NCBI RefSeq assembly: GCF_900220975.1
Contig: NZ_OBQD01000015.1
Span: forward strand, 1-64,000
Direction of reading: 5' to 3'
Length of the DNA: 64,000 nucleotides
Source: Rhizobium subbaraonis
GTDB lineage: Bacteria; Pseudomonadota; Alphaproteobacteria; Rhizobiales; Rhizobiaceae
Shown here piece by piece: positions 47,854-57,594 of this stretch. The position numbers and the translations under genes were made by a program. The notes beneath the pieces were generated by a model. It did not search any database. It was not told where the DNA came from and was given only the letters and a program-made list of their open reading frames with translations. Position 1 is the first letter of the stretch; every line of letters begins with the position of its first letter.

Positions 47854-48234
47854 ATGCAACCAATTCAATTCTTCGAGCTGGCTTCCAAGCAGGCCGATTG
47901 GCTCGCCGTCCGCCAGTCCGTGGTTGCCGGCAATATCGCCAATGCCAATACCCCCGGCTACCGCGCGAAGGACGTGACGCCTTTCCAGTCGGTCCTTGAG
48001 AAGACCGGCATCCAGATGGCGGCCACCAATCCGATGCATTTCACGGAAGGTTCGCTCAGCAACGAGGTGACCGATGTCGCCGCCAACGAAGACGTCGGCG
48101 TCCAGATCTCGGGCAACTCCGTGGGGCTTGCCGAAGAACTGATGAAGCAGGGCCAGGTCAAGCGCGAGTACGAACTCAATGCCGGCCTGGTGAAGGCGTT
48201 TCATCGCATGATGCTGATGACTGTCAGGACGTAA
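47854..48234 (+). CDS. flgB: Flagellar basal-body rod protein FlgB
   Basis: The 126-residue rod protein has the axial motif [20 protein letters not shown] and a C-terminal helix [20 protein letters not shown]. The ATG at 47854 ([13 protein letters not shown]) has GGAG nine bases upstream and matches the family start; the ATG at 47839 would add five residues. It is the first gene of a long, tight rod/ring operon. Confidence 0.95.
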   Translation: MQPIQFFELASKQADWLAVRQSVVAGNIANANTPGYRAKDVTPFQSVLEKTGIQMAATNPMHFTEGSLSNEVTDVAANEDVGVQISGNSVGLAEELMKQGQVKREYELNAGLVKAFHRMMLMTVRT

Positions 48235-48235
48235 T

Positions 48236-48655
48236 ATGGATCCCCTACTTGCCTCAATGAAAGTCGCTGCCTCGGGTCTCGAGGCACAATCCACCCGCAT
48301 TCGCATCGTCTCGGAAAACCTGGCGAACGCCCGCTCGACCGGCGATGTGCCCGGAGCCGACCCCTACCGTCGCAAGACGGTGACCTTCGTCTCGGAGCTC
48401 GATCGCGCCGTCGGCGCATCGCTGGTGGAGGTCGATCGCCTCGCCGAAGACGAGGGCGATTTCTCCACGGAGTTCGACCCGGGCAACCCGGCGGCCGACG
48501 AGAAGGGCATGGTGAAGCTGCCGAACGTCAACGTGCTGGTGGAGATGGCCGACATGCGTGAGGCCAACCGCTCCTACGAGGCCAACCTGCAAAGCATCAA
48601 GCAGTCGCGCGACCTGATCAGTGCGACCATCGATCTCCTGAGGGCATCGCAATGA
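48236..48655 (+). CDS. flgC: Flagellar basal-body rod protein FlgC
   Basis: The 139-residue rod protein has [20 protein letters not shown] in the N-terminal axial motif position, [20 protein letters not shown] near the end and a C-terminal helix [12 protein letters not shown]. It begins one base after flgB and overlaps fliE by 4 bases. Confidence 0.96.
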   Translation: MDPLLASMKVAASGLEAQSTRIRIVSENLANARSTGDVPGADPYRRKTVTFVSELDRAVGASLVEVDRLAEDEGDFSTEFDPGNPAADEKGMVKLPNVNVLVEMADMREANRSYEANLQSIKQSRDLISATIDLLRASQ

Positions 48656-48999
48656 TTGAATCGCTGAAGAGCGTCAGCTCGCTCACTCTGTCGTCGCCGC
48701 TGGGCGGCGCGATGACGGAGAATTCCGTTTCCAGCACCGCCTTTCAGGGGCTCGCGCAGAACGTCCAGAACGCGCCCCAGCCGATGAGCTTTGCCGAGGT
48801 CCTCGGTGATATGGCGAGCGACGCGGTGGGCAGCCTGAAGGCAGGCGAGACCAAGTCTTTCGAGAGCATCCAGGGCAAGGCGAACACCCGTGAGGTGGTC
48901 GATGCCGTGATGACGGCGGAGCAGACGCTCCAGACGGCTATCGCGATCCGCGACAAGGTCGTCACCGCCTATCTCGAAGTCGCACGCATGCAGATCTGA
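48652..48999 (+). CDS. fliE: Flagellar hook-basal body protein FliE
   Basis: The 115-residue protein has [40 protein letters not shown] and a C-terminal YLEVARMQI, matching FliE, the MS-ring/rod adaptor and first axial export substrate. It overlaps flgC and precedes flgG by 11 bp. Confidence 0.94.
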   Translation: MIESLKSVSSLTLSSPLGGAMTENSVSSTAFQGLAQNVQNAPQPMSFAEVLGDMASDAVGSLKAGETKSFESIQGKANTREVVDAVMTAEQTLQTAIAIRDKVVTAYLEVARMQI

Positions 49000-49010
49000 A
49001 GGAACGTGCC

Positions 49011-49793
49011 ATGAAAGCTCTCGCTATCGCCGCAACCGGCATGAACGCGCAGCAGACCAATCTCGAGGTCATCGCGAACAACATCGCCAACATCAACACC
49101 ACCGGCTTCAAGCGCGCCCGGGCGGAATTCTCCGACCTGCTCTACCAGACCGAGCGTGCGCAGGGCGTTCCCAACCGCGCCAATCAGGCGATCGTTCCCG
49201 AAGGCGCGATCATCGGCCTCGGCGTCAAGACGGCGGCGGTGCGCAACCTGCACATCCAGGGCTCGCTGACCCAGACGGGCAACTCCTTCGACGTCGCCCT
49301 CGTCGGCCGCGGCTGGTTCCAGATCGAAGCGCCCGACGGCACGATGCTCTATACGCGTTCCGGCGCCTTCAACACCAACGCCGACGGCCAGCTCGTGACA
49401 CTGGACGGCTACACCGTTTCTCCGGGCATCACCGTTCCCCAGGATGCGACAGAGATCACCATCAACCGTTCGGGCCAGATCTTCGCCACCGTGAACGGCG
49501 AGGATCAGGAGCTTGGCCAGCTGACGCTCGCGAATTTCGTCAACGAGGCCGGCCTCGAGCCGATGGGCGAAAACCTGTTCCGCGAGACCGAAGCCTCGGG
49601 CGCGGCCACGGTCGGCACGCCGGACGAAAACGGTCTTGCCTACCTGCAGCAGAACTACCTCGAAGCCTCGAACGTCGATCCGGTCAAGGAAATCACCGAC
49701 CTGATCTCGGCGCAGCGTGCCTACGAGATGAACTCCAAGATCATCCAGGCGGCCGACGAAATGGCGGCCGTGGTCAGCAAGAACCTCCGTTAA
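49011..49793 (+). CDS. flgG: Flagellar distal rod protein FlgG
   Basis: The 260-residue distal rod protein has [20 protein letters not shown] and the C-terminal [20 protein letters not shown]. The middle has [20 protein letters not shown]. Length is standard. It is followed by flgA after 20 bp with GAGGGAAAC as ribosome site. Confidence 0.97.
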   Translation: MKALAIAATGMNAQQTNLEVIANNIANINTTGFKRARAEFSDLLYQTERAQGVPNRANQAIVPEGAIIGLGVKTAAVRNLHIQGSLTQTGNSFDVALVGRGWFQIEAPDGTMLYTRSGAFNTNADGQLVTLDGYTVSPGITVPQDATEITINRSGQIFATVNGEDQELGQLTLANFVNEAGLEPMGENLFRETEASGAATVGTPDENGLAYLQQNYLEASNVDPVKEITDLISAQRAYEMNSKIIQAADEMAAVVSKNLR

Positions 49794-49813
49794 TCGAAAC
49801 AAGCGAGGGAAAC

Positions 49814-50332
49814 ATGATGTTTCGCCTGAAGCACCTCCGTCCAGTCAGGAATGCGGCGCGTCGCGCGGCAGGCCTGGTTGCAGCCGTCATCCTTGCGATC
49901 GCCGGATGCGCGGCCGTCCTGGAAGCGACGCCGGCTCTGGCAGAGCCGCGCTTCGCGGTCGTGCCCAAGCGAACCATCTATCCCGGCGAGCAGATCGATT
50001 CGAGCCAGCTCGAAGAGGTCGAGGTCACCAATCCGAATATCGCACCCGGCTATGTCGAGGAAATCGCGGCGGTGGACGGCCTGGTCACCAAGAAGACCCT
50101 TCTTGTCGGACGGATCATCCTCGCCTCGGCGCTGCGCGAGCCCTATGCGGTGTCGCGTGGCAAGTCCGTTCAGCTCGTCTTCCAGAGCGGACCGTTGACG
50201 ATCCGGGCATCCGGCATGCCGCTCGAGGACGCCTCGGTCGGCGATCTCATCAAGATCCGCAACATGGATTCCGGCGTGATCGTATCCGGTACCGTGATGG
50301 GTGACCATTCAGTGCATGTGGTGGCAAAATGA
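49814..50332 (+). CDS. flgA: Flagellar P-ring assembly chaperone FlgA
   Basis: The 172-residue exported protein has an N-terminal signal segment ending near ALAEPRF and a SAF-like domain (FAVVPKRTIYPGEQIDSSQL, KKTLLVGRIILASALREPYA, RASGMPLEDASVGDLIKIRN). It helps FlgI assemble in the periplasm. It overlaps flgI by 4 bases, fitting co-translation of chaperone and client. Confidence 0.93.
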   Translation: MMFRLKHLRPVRNAARRAAGLVAAVILAIAGCAAVLEATPALAEPRFAVVPKRTIYPGEQIDSSQLEEVEVTNPNIAPGYVEEIAAVDGLVTKKTLLVGRIILASALREPYAVSRGKSVQLVFQSGPLTIRASGMPLEDASVGDLIKIRNMDSGVIVSGTVMGDHSVHVVAK

Positions 50333-51444
50333 TTAGACCGTTCCTGTCCCGATTGCTGGCTGCCTTCGCGGCACTGTCGCTGACGGTGGCACCGGCGCAT
50401 TCGGCAGCGCGCATCAAGGATGTCGCGTCGCTGCAGGCGGGACGAGACAACCAGCTGATCGGCTACGGCCTCGTCGTCGGCCTGCAGGGCACCGGTGACA
50501 GCCTGCGTTCCTCTCCATTCACCGACCAGTCGCTGCAGTCCATGCTGCAGAACCTCGGCATCAATACGCAGGGCGAGCGCTCGCGTGCGAAGAACATCGC
50601 AGCAGTGCTGGTCACCGCAACGCTGCCACCCTTTGCCAGCCCCGGCAGCCGCATCGACGTCACCGTCGGCTCGCTCGGCGATGCCACGTCGCTGCGCGGC
50701 GGCTCGCTGGTCATGACGTCGCTGACCGGCGCCGACGGCCAGATCTATGCCGTGGCGCAGGGGTCCGTCGTGGTCACTGGCTTCAACGCGCAGGGTGAGG
50801 CGGCGACGATCCAGCAGGGCGTCACCACGGCCGGTCGCGTTCCGAACGGCGCGATCATCGAACGCGAGCTTCCGGCCCGCTTCAAGGACAGCTCGGACCT
50901 CACGCTGCAGCTGCGCAATCCCGACTTCTCGACCGCGGTCGGCATGGCCGACGCCATCAACCGCTATGCCGCCAAGCGCTTCGGTGGCCGGATCGCGGAC
51001 GCGCGCGATTCCCAGGCCGTCTACGTGCAGAAGCCGAAGAACGCGGACCTCGCGCGACTGATGGCAGAGTTGGAAAATCTCGTCATCGAGACCGACGTGC
51101 CCGCGCGCGTCGTCATCAACGAGCGCACCGGAACCATCGTGATCGGGCAGGATGTTCGCATCTCCGAGGTGGCCGTCAGCTACGGCACGCTCACCGTGCA
51201 GGTCACCGAGATGCCGAAGGTCGTGCAGCCGCTGCCGTTCTCTGACGGCGTGACGGCGGTAGAACCGAACACCGACATCATCGCCCAGCAGGACGGCGGC
51301 ACTGTCGCCATTCTCAACGGCTCCAATCTTCGTACGCTCGTTTCCGGGCTCAACAGCATCGGCGTGAAGCCTGACGGGATCATCTCGATCCTGCAGGGCA
51401 TCAAGTCCGCCGGCGCACTTCAGGCAGAACTGGTGCTGCAATGA
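50329..51444 (+). CDS. flgI: Flagellar P-ring protein FlgI
   Basis: The 371-residue periplasmic protein has a signal peptide (LSRLLAAFAALSLTVAPAHS), the DVASLQAGRDNQLIGYGLVV start of the mature protein, TDQSLQSMLQNLGINTQGER and VVINERTGTIVIGQDVRISE. It builds the P ring in the peptidoglycan layer. It overlaps flgA and motE by 4 bases each. Confidence 0.97.
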   Translation: MIRPFLSRLLAAFAALSLTVAPAHSAARIKDVASLQAGRDNQLIGYGLVVGLQGTGDSLRSSPFTDQSLQSMLQNLGINTQGERSRAKNIAAVLVTATLPPFASPGSRIDVTVGSLGDATSLRGGSLVMTSLTGADGQIYAVAQGSVVVTGFNAQGEAATIQQGVTTAGRVPNGAIIERELPARFKDSSDLTLQLRNPDFSTAVGMADAINRYAAKRFGGRIADARDSQAVYVQKPKNADLARLMAELENLVIETDVPARVVINERTGTIVIGQDVRISEVAVSYGTLTVQVTEMPKVVQPLPFSDGVTAVEPNTDIIAQQDGGTVAILNGSNLRTLVSGLNSIGVKPDGIISILQGIKSAGALQAELVLQ

Positions 51445-51983
51445 CGATTGCCATCGACAAGCTTCCGATCATTCGCGATCTGCGGGCTCTTCTCCTTCCC
51501 GCAGCCGGCGTGCTGATGCTCGCCATGCCGGGTGCACAGGCCGAGGAGCGTCCGGTCATCGTCACCAGCCAGGCGAGCGGGGACGAGATCCGCGAATTCT
51601 GCACCAATATCTCCGACAAGGCGCGCGACCAGCGCTATCTGCTTCAGCGGCAGGAGCTGGAAAAGCTGCAGCAGGACGTCGACAGCCGCATCGAGACGCT
51701 GGAGAAGCGCCGTGCGGAATACGAGGATTGGCTGCAGCGGCGTAACGATTTCCTGAAGACCGCCGAGGCCGGTCTGGTCGAGATCTACAAGAAGATGAAG
51801 CCGGATGCGGCGGCGGTCCAGCTGGAGAAGGTCCGGCCCGAAGTCGCTTCCGCGATCGTGATGAAACTCAATCCGCGCATGTCGAGCCTGATCCTGAGCG
51901 AAATGAAACCGGAGACGGCCGCATTGCTCGCGAGCATCATCGCCAGCGCCTCTGATCCGAATACCTCGAAGGACCCGTCATGA
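51441..51983 (+). CDS. motE: Motor protein chaperone MotE
   Basis: The 180-residue exported protein has a signal peptide (ending near PGAQAEE), a coiled coil (LLQRQELEKLQQDVDSRIET, LEKRRAEYEDWLQRRNDFLK) and a C-terminal MgtE-N-like segment (VRPEVASAIVMKLNPRMSSL). In Sinorhizobium MotE is a periplasmic chaperone that folds and stabilises MotC, whose gene begins at the right edge of this window. Confidence 0.92.
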   Translation: MTIAIDKLPIIRDLRALLLPAAGVLMLAMPGAQAEERPVIVTSQASGDEIREFCTNISDKARDQRYLLQRQELEKLQQDVDSRIETLEKRRAEYEDWLQRRNDFLKTAEAGLVEIYKKMKPDAAAVQLEKVRPEVASAIVMKLNPRMSSLILSEMKPETAALLASIIASASDPNTSKDPS

Positions 51984-52690
51984 AGAAGCTCGTTGTCGCG
52001 ATGCTGGCTACGTCGCTCTTGTCCGGATGCGCCAACCAGGCGCTGAAGGAAATCGGCCGCGCTCCGTCGATGAGCCCGATCGGCAGCGGTCTGCAATATG
52101 CCCAGACGCCGCAGATGGCGCTCTATCCCAAGCAGCCGCAGACGCGGATGGCCGGCTATTCCACCTGGAGCGACAATCAGTCGAACCTGTTCAAGGATTC
52201 GCGCGCGATCAACGTCGGCGACCTCCTGACGGTGACGATCCGCCTCAACGACGAGGCGACCTTCGACAACAAGACCGACCGCAGCCGCACGAACAAGAGC
52301 GGCATGAACTTCTCGGTGGCCGGCGAGGGCGACAATTTCAGCCTCAATACGGACGGCGATCTGACCTATGGCTCTTCGACGAGCACCAAGGGCGACGGCA
52401 AGACCGAGCGTTCCGAACGGCTCAACCTTCTCGTCGCAGCCGTCGTCACGGGCGTTCTGGAGAACGGCAATCTGCTGATCAGCGGGTCCCAGGAGGTCCG
52501 CGTGAACCATGAGCTGCGTATCCTCAATGTCGGCGGTATCGTGCGTCCGCAGGACGTCGATTCCAACAACCGCATCTCCTACGAAAAGATTGCCGAGGCG
52601 CGCATCTCCTACGGTGGCCGTGGACGCCTGACGGAAGTCCAGCAGCCGCCGTGGGGCCAGCAGCTCGTCGATCTCTTCTCGCCGATCTGA
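51980..52690 (+). CDS. flgH: Flagellar L-ring lipoprotein FlgH
   Basis: The 236-residue outer-membrane lipoprotein has the lipobox LLSGC (Cys at about 17), SLFKDSRAINVGDLLTV-type core (here NLFKDSRAINVGDLLTVTIR) and VNHELRILNVGGIVRPQDVD. It forms the L ring. It overlaps motE by 4 bases and precedes fliL by 35. Confidence 0.96.
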   Translation: MKKLVVAMLATSLLSGCANQALKEIGRAPSMSPIGSGLQYAQTPQMALYPKQPQTRMAGYSTWSDNQSNLFKDSRAINVGDLLTVTIRLNDEATFDNKTDRSRTNKSGMNFSVAGEGDNFSLNTDGDLTYGSSTSTKGDGKTERSERLNLLVAAVVTGVLENGNLLISGSQEVRVNHELRILNVGGIVRPQDVDSNNRISYEKIAEARISYGGRGRLTEVQQPPWGQQLVDLFSPI

Positions 52691-52725
52691 TCGGCATACC
52701 CCGAACACGAAGACGGAATGCGCAT

Positions 52726-53229
52726 ATGGCGGACCTGGAGCAGGGCGGCGAAAGCAAGAAGAAGCCATCGCTGGTCATAACGATCGCGATCATCGCCGGT
52801 CTGAGCGTCGTTGCCGGTGGCGGCGGCTGGCTGGTCGGCAACATCCTGGCGCCGCCGTTGTCCGAGACGGCGCCGGTCGAGAAGGCGGCCGGCGAAGGCG
52901 AAGAAAAGAAGACCGACGAGGGGATCGCCCGCCTCGCGACGGAAGCAAACGGCATAGTCGCGCTGGAGCCTTTCACCAGCAACCTCGCCTATCCCGCCGA
53001 CAACCTTGTTCGCATGGAGGTTGCCCTTGCCTTCAAGGGGCAGCCCGACCCGGTCCTGGCCGAAGCGATCCACCAGGACATCTTGGCCTACATGCGCACC
53101 GTGTCGCTGCAGCAGATCCAGGGGCCGCGCGGCTTTCAATATCTACGGGACGACCTGAAGGAGCGGGTTGACCTTCGATCGGAAGGGCGCGTAACGAACA
53201 TCATGTTCCGAACCTTTGTGATCGAATGA
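52726..53229 (+). CDS. fliL: Flagellar basal body-associated protein FliL
   Basis: The 167-residue single-pass protein from the ATG at 52726 (MADLEQGGESKKKPSLVITI) has a membrane helix at ~15-38, a charged linker, and the periplasmic stomatin-like domain (ALEPFTSNLAYPADNLVRME, IHQDILAYMRTVSLQQIQGP). It surrounds and supports the stators. The frame extending to 52651 overlaps flgH and is rejected. It overlaps fliP by 4 bases. Confidence 0.94.
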   Translation: MADLEQGGESKKKPSLVITIAIIAGLSVVAGGGGWLVGNILAPPLSETAPVEKAAGEGEEKKTDEGIARLATEANGIVALEPFTSNLAYPADNLVRMEVALAFKGQPDPVLAEAIHQDILAYMRTVSLQQIQGPRGFQYLRDDLKERVDLRSEGRVTNIMFRTFVIE

Positions 53230-53966
53230 TTCGATTTCTTACGACGATCTTCGTCGCCCTTGTGGCGATGACCAGCCTTGCGTATGCCCAGCAGACGCCG
53301 GCCCAGCTGCTCAATACGCCCATCGACGGTTCGGTGGCGTCGTGGATCATCCGCACGTTCGGTCTGTTGACCGTACTTTCGGTAGCGCCCGGCATCCTGA
53401 TCATGGTGACGAGCTTTCCGCGCTTCGTCATCGCCTTTGCGATCCTTCGCTCCGGCATGGGGCTTGCGACGACCCCGTCGAACATGATCCTGGTCAGCCT
53501 CGCACTGTTCATGACCTTTTACGTCATGGCGCCGACCTTCGACCGTGCCTGGCAGAGCGGCATTGAACCGCTGATCGCAAACCAGATCGACGAGACGGAA
53601 GCGGCAAAGCGCGTGGCGGAACCGTTCCGCGAGTTCATGACGGCGAATACCCGCGACAAGGATCTGCAGCTTTTCGTCTCGCTTGCCGAAGAGCGGGGCC
53701 AGACCGTGGTCGTCGACGGCAAGGTCGATCTCCGCGCCGTCATCCCGGCCTTCATGATATCCGAAATCCGGCGCGGGTTCGAAATTGGCTTCCTCGTCGT
53801 TCTGCCGTTCCTGGTCATCGACCTGATCGTTGCAACGATCACCATGGCCATGGGCATGATGATGTTGCCGCCGACCTCGATCTCGCTGCCCTTCAAGATT
53901 CTCTTCTTCGTCCTCATCGACGGCTGGAATCTGCTGGTCGGCAGTCTCGTCCGTTCGTTCAGTTAG
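53226..53966 (+). CDS. fliP: Flagellar export gate protein FliP
   Basis: The 246-residue protein has a cleavable signal (MIRFLTTIFVALVAMTSLAY), then the export-gate signatures MVTSFPRFVIAFAILRSGMG and TTPSNMILVSLALFMTFYVM, a periplasmic loop and two late membrane helices (IGFLVVLPFLVIDLIVATIT, MGMMMLPPTSISLPFKILFF). It forms the core of the gate with FliQ and FliR, which are not in this window. It is the last gene of the flgB run. Confidence 0.97.
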   Translation: MIRFLTTIFVALVAMTSLAYAQQTPAQLLNTPIDGSVASWIIRTFGLLTVLSVAPGILIMVTSFPRFVIAFAILRSGMGLATTPSNMILVSLALFMTFYVMAPTFDRAWQSGIEPLIANQIDETEAAKRVAEPFREFMTANTRDKDLQLFVSLAEERGQTVVVDGKVDLRAVIPAFMISEIRRGFEIGFLVVLPFLVIDLIVATITMAMGMMMLPPTSISLPFKILFFVLIDGWNLLVGSLVRSFS

Positions 53967-54154
53967 CCGGCGGCGTTGCCTGTGGAGATGGCTCACGCGT
54001 GCCGCCCAGGAAGGGCGCAGCGGTTGCGCCAAGACACGCCGCAGCAGACGCCTCTGGTTAAAAGCGTCAGGCGCTGACCTGAAAGGTCGCGACGCTCGGG
54101 TGTCGCTGAAGTCTCCCATCCGTTTCCACGCGACACACCCTCACGCGACACAGG

Positions 54155-54184
54155 AAAAGCCCCGCATCGATCGATACGGGGCTT
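54155..54184 (-). terminator. Terminator between fliP and the glycosyltransferase gene
   Basis: AAGCCCCG and CGGGGCTT make an 8-bp stem around a loop that itself holds ATCGATCGAT. On the minus strand it is followed by TTTTCC, so it suits the leftward glycosyltransferase gene; on the plus strand the T run is weak but may still help end the fliP transcript. Confidence 0.75.
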
Positions 54185-54208
54185 CTCTCCGGTTGTTGGC
54201 TGTGCTGC

Positions 54209-56188
54209 CTATTGGAAGGGCGTCGTCCGGGGCGGCAGCGCGGTAACGTCGAAGTGATCCGGCTCAAGCCCGTTTCGGGCGCGATCGGCCATCGTTTCGT
54301 AGGCCATCTCCAGATGGCGGCAGAACCGCTCCGAATCGAAGAGCGGCGCGATGAGCCGGTTTTCCGCCAGCTTCGACTTGTAGCCGGCAACCCGGTCGGG
54401 GTTCTCGTAGCAGGCGATCGCCTCCTTGACATAGGCCGAGGGGTCCGCCGTCACCAGCTCCGGCAGCCCGATGGCGTTCAGTAGGCTCTCGCTGACGCGC
54501 GAGGCGAAGTTCGTGCCCTTCATGGCGATGACGGGCAGTCCGCCCCAAAGCTGCTCAGACGTCGTGGTGTGGCCGTTGTAGGGGAAGGTGTCGAGGCCGA
54601 TGTCGGCCGCCTGCAACCTGTTGAGGTGCTGCTCGTAGTTGACCTTCGGCGTGAAGATGATCCTCTTCGGCGAGATGCCCTCGGATTCGAACTTGTTCTC
54701 GATGTTGATCCGCGAACGTTCGGAGGTCGTCAAAAGGAGCAGGTTGCTGTTCTTCGCCCGCTTGAGGATCTTGACCCACAGGTTGATGACCTCGAGGGAA
54801 ATCTTGCGGTTGTTGTTGAACGAGGCGAAGAGGAAGGTATCTTCCGGCAGGCCGAGTTCCGCGCGGCTGTGCGGCGTCAGCGGCGACCGGTTGACCGGAT
54901 CGTTCGGCTGGTAGGTGTCCGGCAGGCGGCAGAACTTCTCGTGGTAGTAGGGCTTGGACGTATCCCGCAGCACGTAGTGGTCGCCGATGACGTAGTCGAG
55001 ATCGACGTTGAGCGTCGAGCCGGGGAAGCCGAGCCAGGCGACCTGAACCGGCGCTGTCGGATAGCTGAGGATGCCGGGCCGCGCATCCTTCGTATGACCC
55101 TTCATCTCGACGAGGATGTCGATCCCGTGCGCCCGGATGGTCGCCGCAGCCTGTTCGTCAGACATGTCGAGAATGGAGACGACGTTGCCCCATGTGCTGC
55201 GGTCCGCCGTGTTCCGTTCCAGCAGCCTTTCAGGGGTGTAGCAGAACAGCGTCACCTCGAAGCGGTTGCGATCGTGACGCTCCAAAACGTTGCGCAGCAG
55301 CTTCATCGTCGCGTGCAGGTCCCAGAAGTCCGAGGACAGGTAGCCAATCCTGATCTTGTCGGACCATGTGTGCGGCATCTGCCGGCGCAGCGCGGTCGTT
55401 TCCGGCGTTGCGGGTTTGATCAAATACTTCGACAGACTGTTGATCTTCTCGTCGCCGCACCAGTTGAGGTTGAACCAGGGGTGCTCCCGGGACAGGTCTG
55501 CGAGATCGCCCTTGGCATAGGCCTTGTCGAGCAACGGCTGGTGCTTCTCGATTGCAACGTAGTCGTTCAGTTCCCGCGCCTGCGTGAGATAGACGCTGCG
55601 GATGCCTGTGTTGCCGGGCGCGCCTTGCAGCACCTTCTGAGTCGTCAGGTAATTGTTCTCGTCGGCGAGGTGCTCGGTCAGCAACTGACCCGCCAGGGCG
55701 ATGTGCTCCGGCTTGCCACTGAGGATCAGCGGTTTTCTCAGCCCTTCGAGGATGTCGCGCTCGCCGCGCTTCAGGAAGATTGTCGCCAGCACAAAGGCGA
55801 CGTCCGGATCGTTCGGATCCTTCTCGAAGAGCCGCTTGCCGGAGACGAGTGCCTCGTCCTCGTTGCCGCACTCTAGATGAAGGGTCATCGCCTGCTTGCG
55901 GTACTCCGTGGAGTGGGCGTCGTCATAGCTCGCGGCGACCTCGAAGATAGAGGCTGCATCGGACCGCAGCCCGATCTTGGCGAAAGTCTTCGCCAGCAGC
56001 GCATAGGTCTTTCCGTCCTTCTGGATGTCGAGCAGCTTGTTCAGCGTATGGAGGGCCTGACGATATTCGCCCTTCTGGTATTCCAGCGAAGCGATCGAAA
56101 ACGAGACTTTCGGGTTCAACTGCGGGTGCTCCGTTCGAACTGGTGGCTGTTTGCAACGATTGGCGATCGATCGCGCCTCGCCGCACAT
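54209..56188 (-). CDS. TPR-containing OGT-like (GT41) glycosyltransferase, probable flagellin glycosyltransferase
   Basis: The 659-residue protein has TPR-like helices in the N-terminal ~250 residues (ASLEYQKGEYRQALHTLNKL) and a GT41 catalytic region: IRIGYLSSDFWDLHATMKLL with the base-like His, ILVEMKGHTKDARPG, APVQVAWLGFPGST, FASFNNNRKISLEVINLWVK and DTFPYNGHTTTSEQLWGGLP, ending in the ASRVSESLLNAIGLPEL block. This is the O-GlcNAc-transferase fold. Lying between fliP and the flagellins, opposite in direction, it is a good candidate for O-glycosylation of flagellin, as with FlmG-type enzymes of Caulobacter. Donor sugar and target are inference. Confidence 0.85.
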   Translation of the reverse strand: MCGEARSIANRCKQPPVRTEHPQLNPKVSFSIASLEYQKGEYRQALHTLNKLLDIQKDGKTYALLAKTFAKIGLRSDAASIFEVAASYDDAHSTEYRKQAMTLHLECGNEDEALVSGKRLFEKDPNDPDVAFVLATIFLKRGERDILEGLRKPLILSGKPEHIALAGQLLTEHLADENNYLTTQKVLQGAPGNTGIRSVYLTQARELNDYVAIEKHQPLLDKAYAKGDLADLSREHPWFNLNWCGDEKINSLSKYLIKPATPETTALRRQMPHTWSDKIRIGYLSSDFWDLHATMKLLRNVLERHDRNRFEVTLFCYTPERLLERNTADRSTWGNVVSILDMSDEQAAATIRAHGIDILVEMKGHTKDARPGILSYPTAPVQVAWLGFPGSTLNVDLDYVIGDHYVLRDTSKPYYHEKFCRLPDTYQPNDPVNRSPLTPHSRAELGLPEDTFLFASFNNNRKISLEVINLWVKILKRAKNSNLLLLTTSERSRINIENKFESEGISPKRIIFTPKVNYEQHLNRLQAADIGLDTFPYNGHTTTSEQLWGGLPVIAMKGTNFASRVSESLLNAIGLPELVTADPSAYVKEAIACYENPDRVAGYKSKLAENRLIAPLFDSERFCRHLEMAYETMADRARNGLEPDHFDVTALPPRTTPFQ

Positions 56189-56477
56189 GGGTCGGGTAAC
56201 CGTATCCGGCGAACCTTGCGCGGGTCAGTCGCCCGGTGATTCCGGAAGCGAAAACATGGTTAAAAATATATTCAATATAAGCTTTCGTCCTTAACCATAT
56301 AAACTTCGCATCTATTAACTATGCGGGAAAGACCGGCAAATCCTACTGTCGAAATTAAGGAGCGGGAAAGGATTGGGCCCGATATTCGACCTCACACGAC
56401 AGGTTTGGTTTCTCGGGATGAATATAGAGACCAAGTGGCATGAAGCCGATCTGGAGTAGCCGGTAGTAAATTTAAGT

Positions 56478-56489
56478 CCGGTATGTCCC
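56478..56489 (+). promoter_or_regulatory. Shared flagellin leader element, flaA copy
   Basis: CCGGTATGTCCC ends 33 bp before the flaA ATG. The same 12-mer, differing only at the fifth base, lies at nearly the same distance before the second and third flagellins. The whole 334-bp gap between the glycosyltransferase gene and flaA is AT-rich, holds TTAACCATATAAAC at about 56293 and has no gene. Confidence 0.5.
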
Positions 56490-56522
56490 CAGCAATAGTA
56501 TTTCGTATAAGGGACAAAGCTA

Positions 56523-57389
56523 ATGTCTAGCATCATGACCAATTCCTCGGCCCTCTCGGCTCTCGCCACGCTGCGTTCGATCAACAACGACATGGAGACC
56601 ACCCAGGATCGTATTTCGACCGGCTACCGCGTTGGCGCTGCCAAGGACAACGCCGCTTACTGGTCGATTGCCACCACCATGCGTTCGGACAACCAGGCGA
56701 TCTCGTCTGTTGAAGACGCTCTCGGCATGGGCGCTGCCAAGGTCGACGTAGCTTACGCAGGTATCGAAGCTGCCATCGACATCGTTTCGGAAATCAAGGC
56801 GAAGGTCACCGCCGCCAACGAAGAAGGCGTCGACAAGTCCAAGGTTCAGGAAGAAATCGACCAGCTTAAGAAGCAACTGCTGTCGGTTGCAACGGGCGCG
56901 TCGTTCAACGGCGAAAACTGGCTGGTTCCGGATGACACCGCTGCCAAGACCGTCGTCACCGGCTTCGTCCGCGACGCCAGCGGTGGCGTCAAGGTCACGA
57001 CCGAGAGCTACGACGCCTCCACCCACGCCCTGTTCGATGCCACCGCCGGCACGGGTGGTATCCTCGGCGACATCTACGACGCGACCTGGACGGTTGACTC
57101 CACGACCGCCGACCTCGCCACGATGCTTGACGACGTCCAGACTGCCCTCGACTCGCTGCAGACCGCCGGCTCCACGCTGGGTTCGCTGTCCAAGCGCGTG
57201 GAACTGCAGGAAGACTTCGCATCCAAGCTGAGCGATGCGCTCGAGAAGGGTGTCGGCCGCCTGGTCGATGCGGACATGAACGAGGAATCGACGCGATTGA
57301 AGGCTCTGCAGACGCAGCAGCAGCTTGGCATCCAGGCCCTGTCGATCGCCAACTCCAACTCGCAGAACATCCTGTCGCTCTTCCGTTAA
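56523..57389 (+). CDS. flaA: Flagellin, first of four (FlaA-like)
   Basis: The 288-residue flagellin has conserved D0/D1 ends (MTNSSALSALATLRSINNDM at the start, RLKALQTQQQLGIQALSIAN and ILSLFR at the end) and a short variable centre (about residues 130-190). Its N-terminus (TGYRVGAAKDNAAYWSIATT) differs from the other three, which fits the role of principal flagellin in complex rhizobial filaments. It is about 100 residues shorter than I recall for Sinorhizobium meliloti flagellins, mostly in the central domain. It is followed by its own terminator. Confidence 0.93.
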   Translation: MSSIMTNSSALSALATLRSINNDMETTQDRISTGYRVGAAKDNAAYWSIATTMRSDNQAISSVEDALGMGAAKVDVAYAGIEAAIDIVSEIKAKVTAANEEGVDKSKVQEEIDQLKKQLLSVATGASFNGENWLVPDDTAAKTVVTGFVRDASGGVKVTTESYDASTHALFDATAGTGGILGDIYDATWTVDSTTADLATMLDDVQTALDSLQTAGSTLGSLSKRVELQEDFASKLSDALEKGVGRLVDADMNEESTRLKALQTQQQLGIQALSIANSNSQNILSLFR

Positions 57390-57433
57390 TCGGGCTGACC
57401 GCGGGTTCGCCCGCATCGCAGGAAACATCGAAG

Positions 57434-57464
57434 GCCGCGCTCCGATCAGGGGCGCGGCTTTTTT
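57434..57464 (+). terminator. Terminator after the first flagellin
   Basis: GCCGCGCTCC and GGGGCGCGGC form a 10-bp stem (one G-T pair) around GATCA, followed by six T. It gives flaA its own transcript. Confidence 0.9.
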
Positions 57465-57594
57465 CATTTTTATTTTTCCCGTTCAATCTTGGTTAACTTT
57501 ATTGGTGTTTCCTTAGCCCATCGAAACGGCGGGTTAACTAAGAAAATTAACCAGTTAGCAGGCATGAACGCTGACCGCCGTTTCCCGGTGAAAC

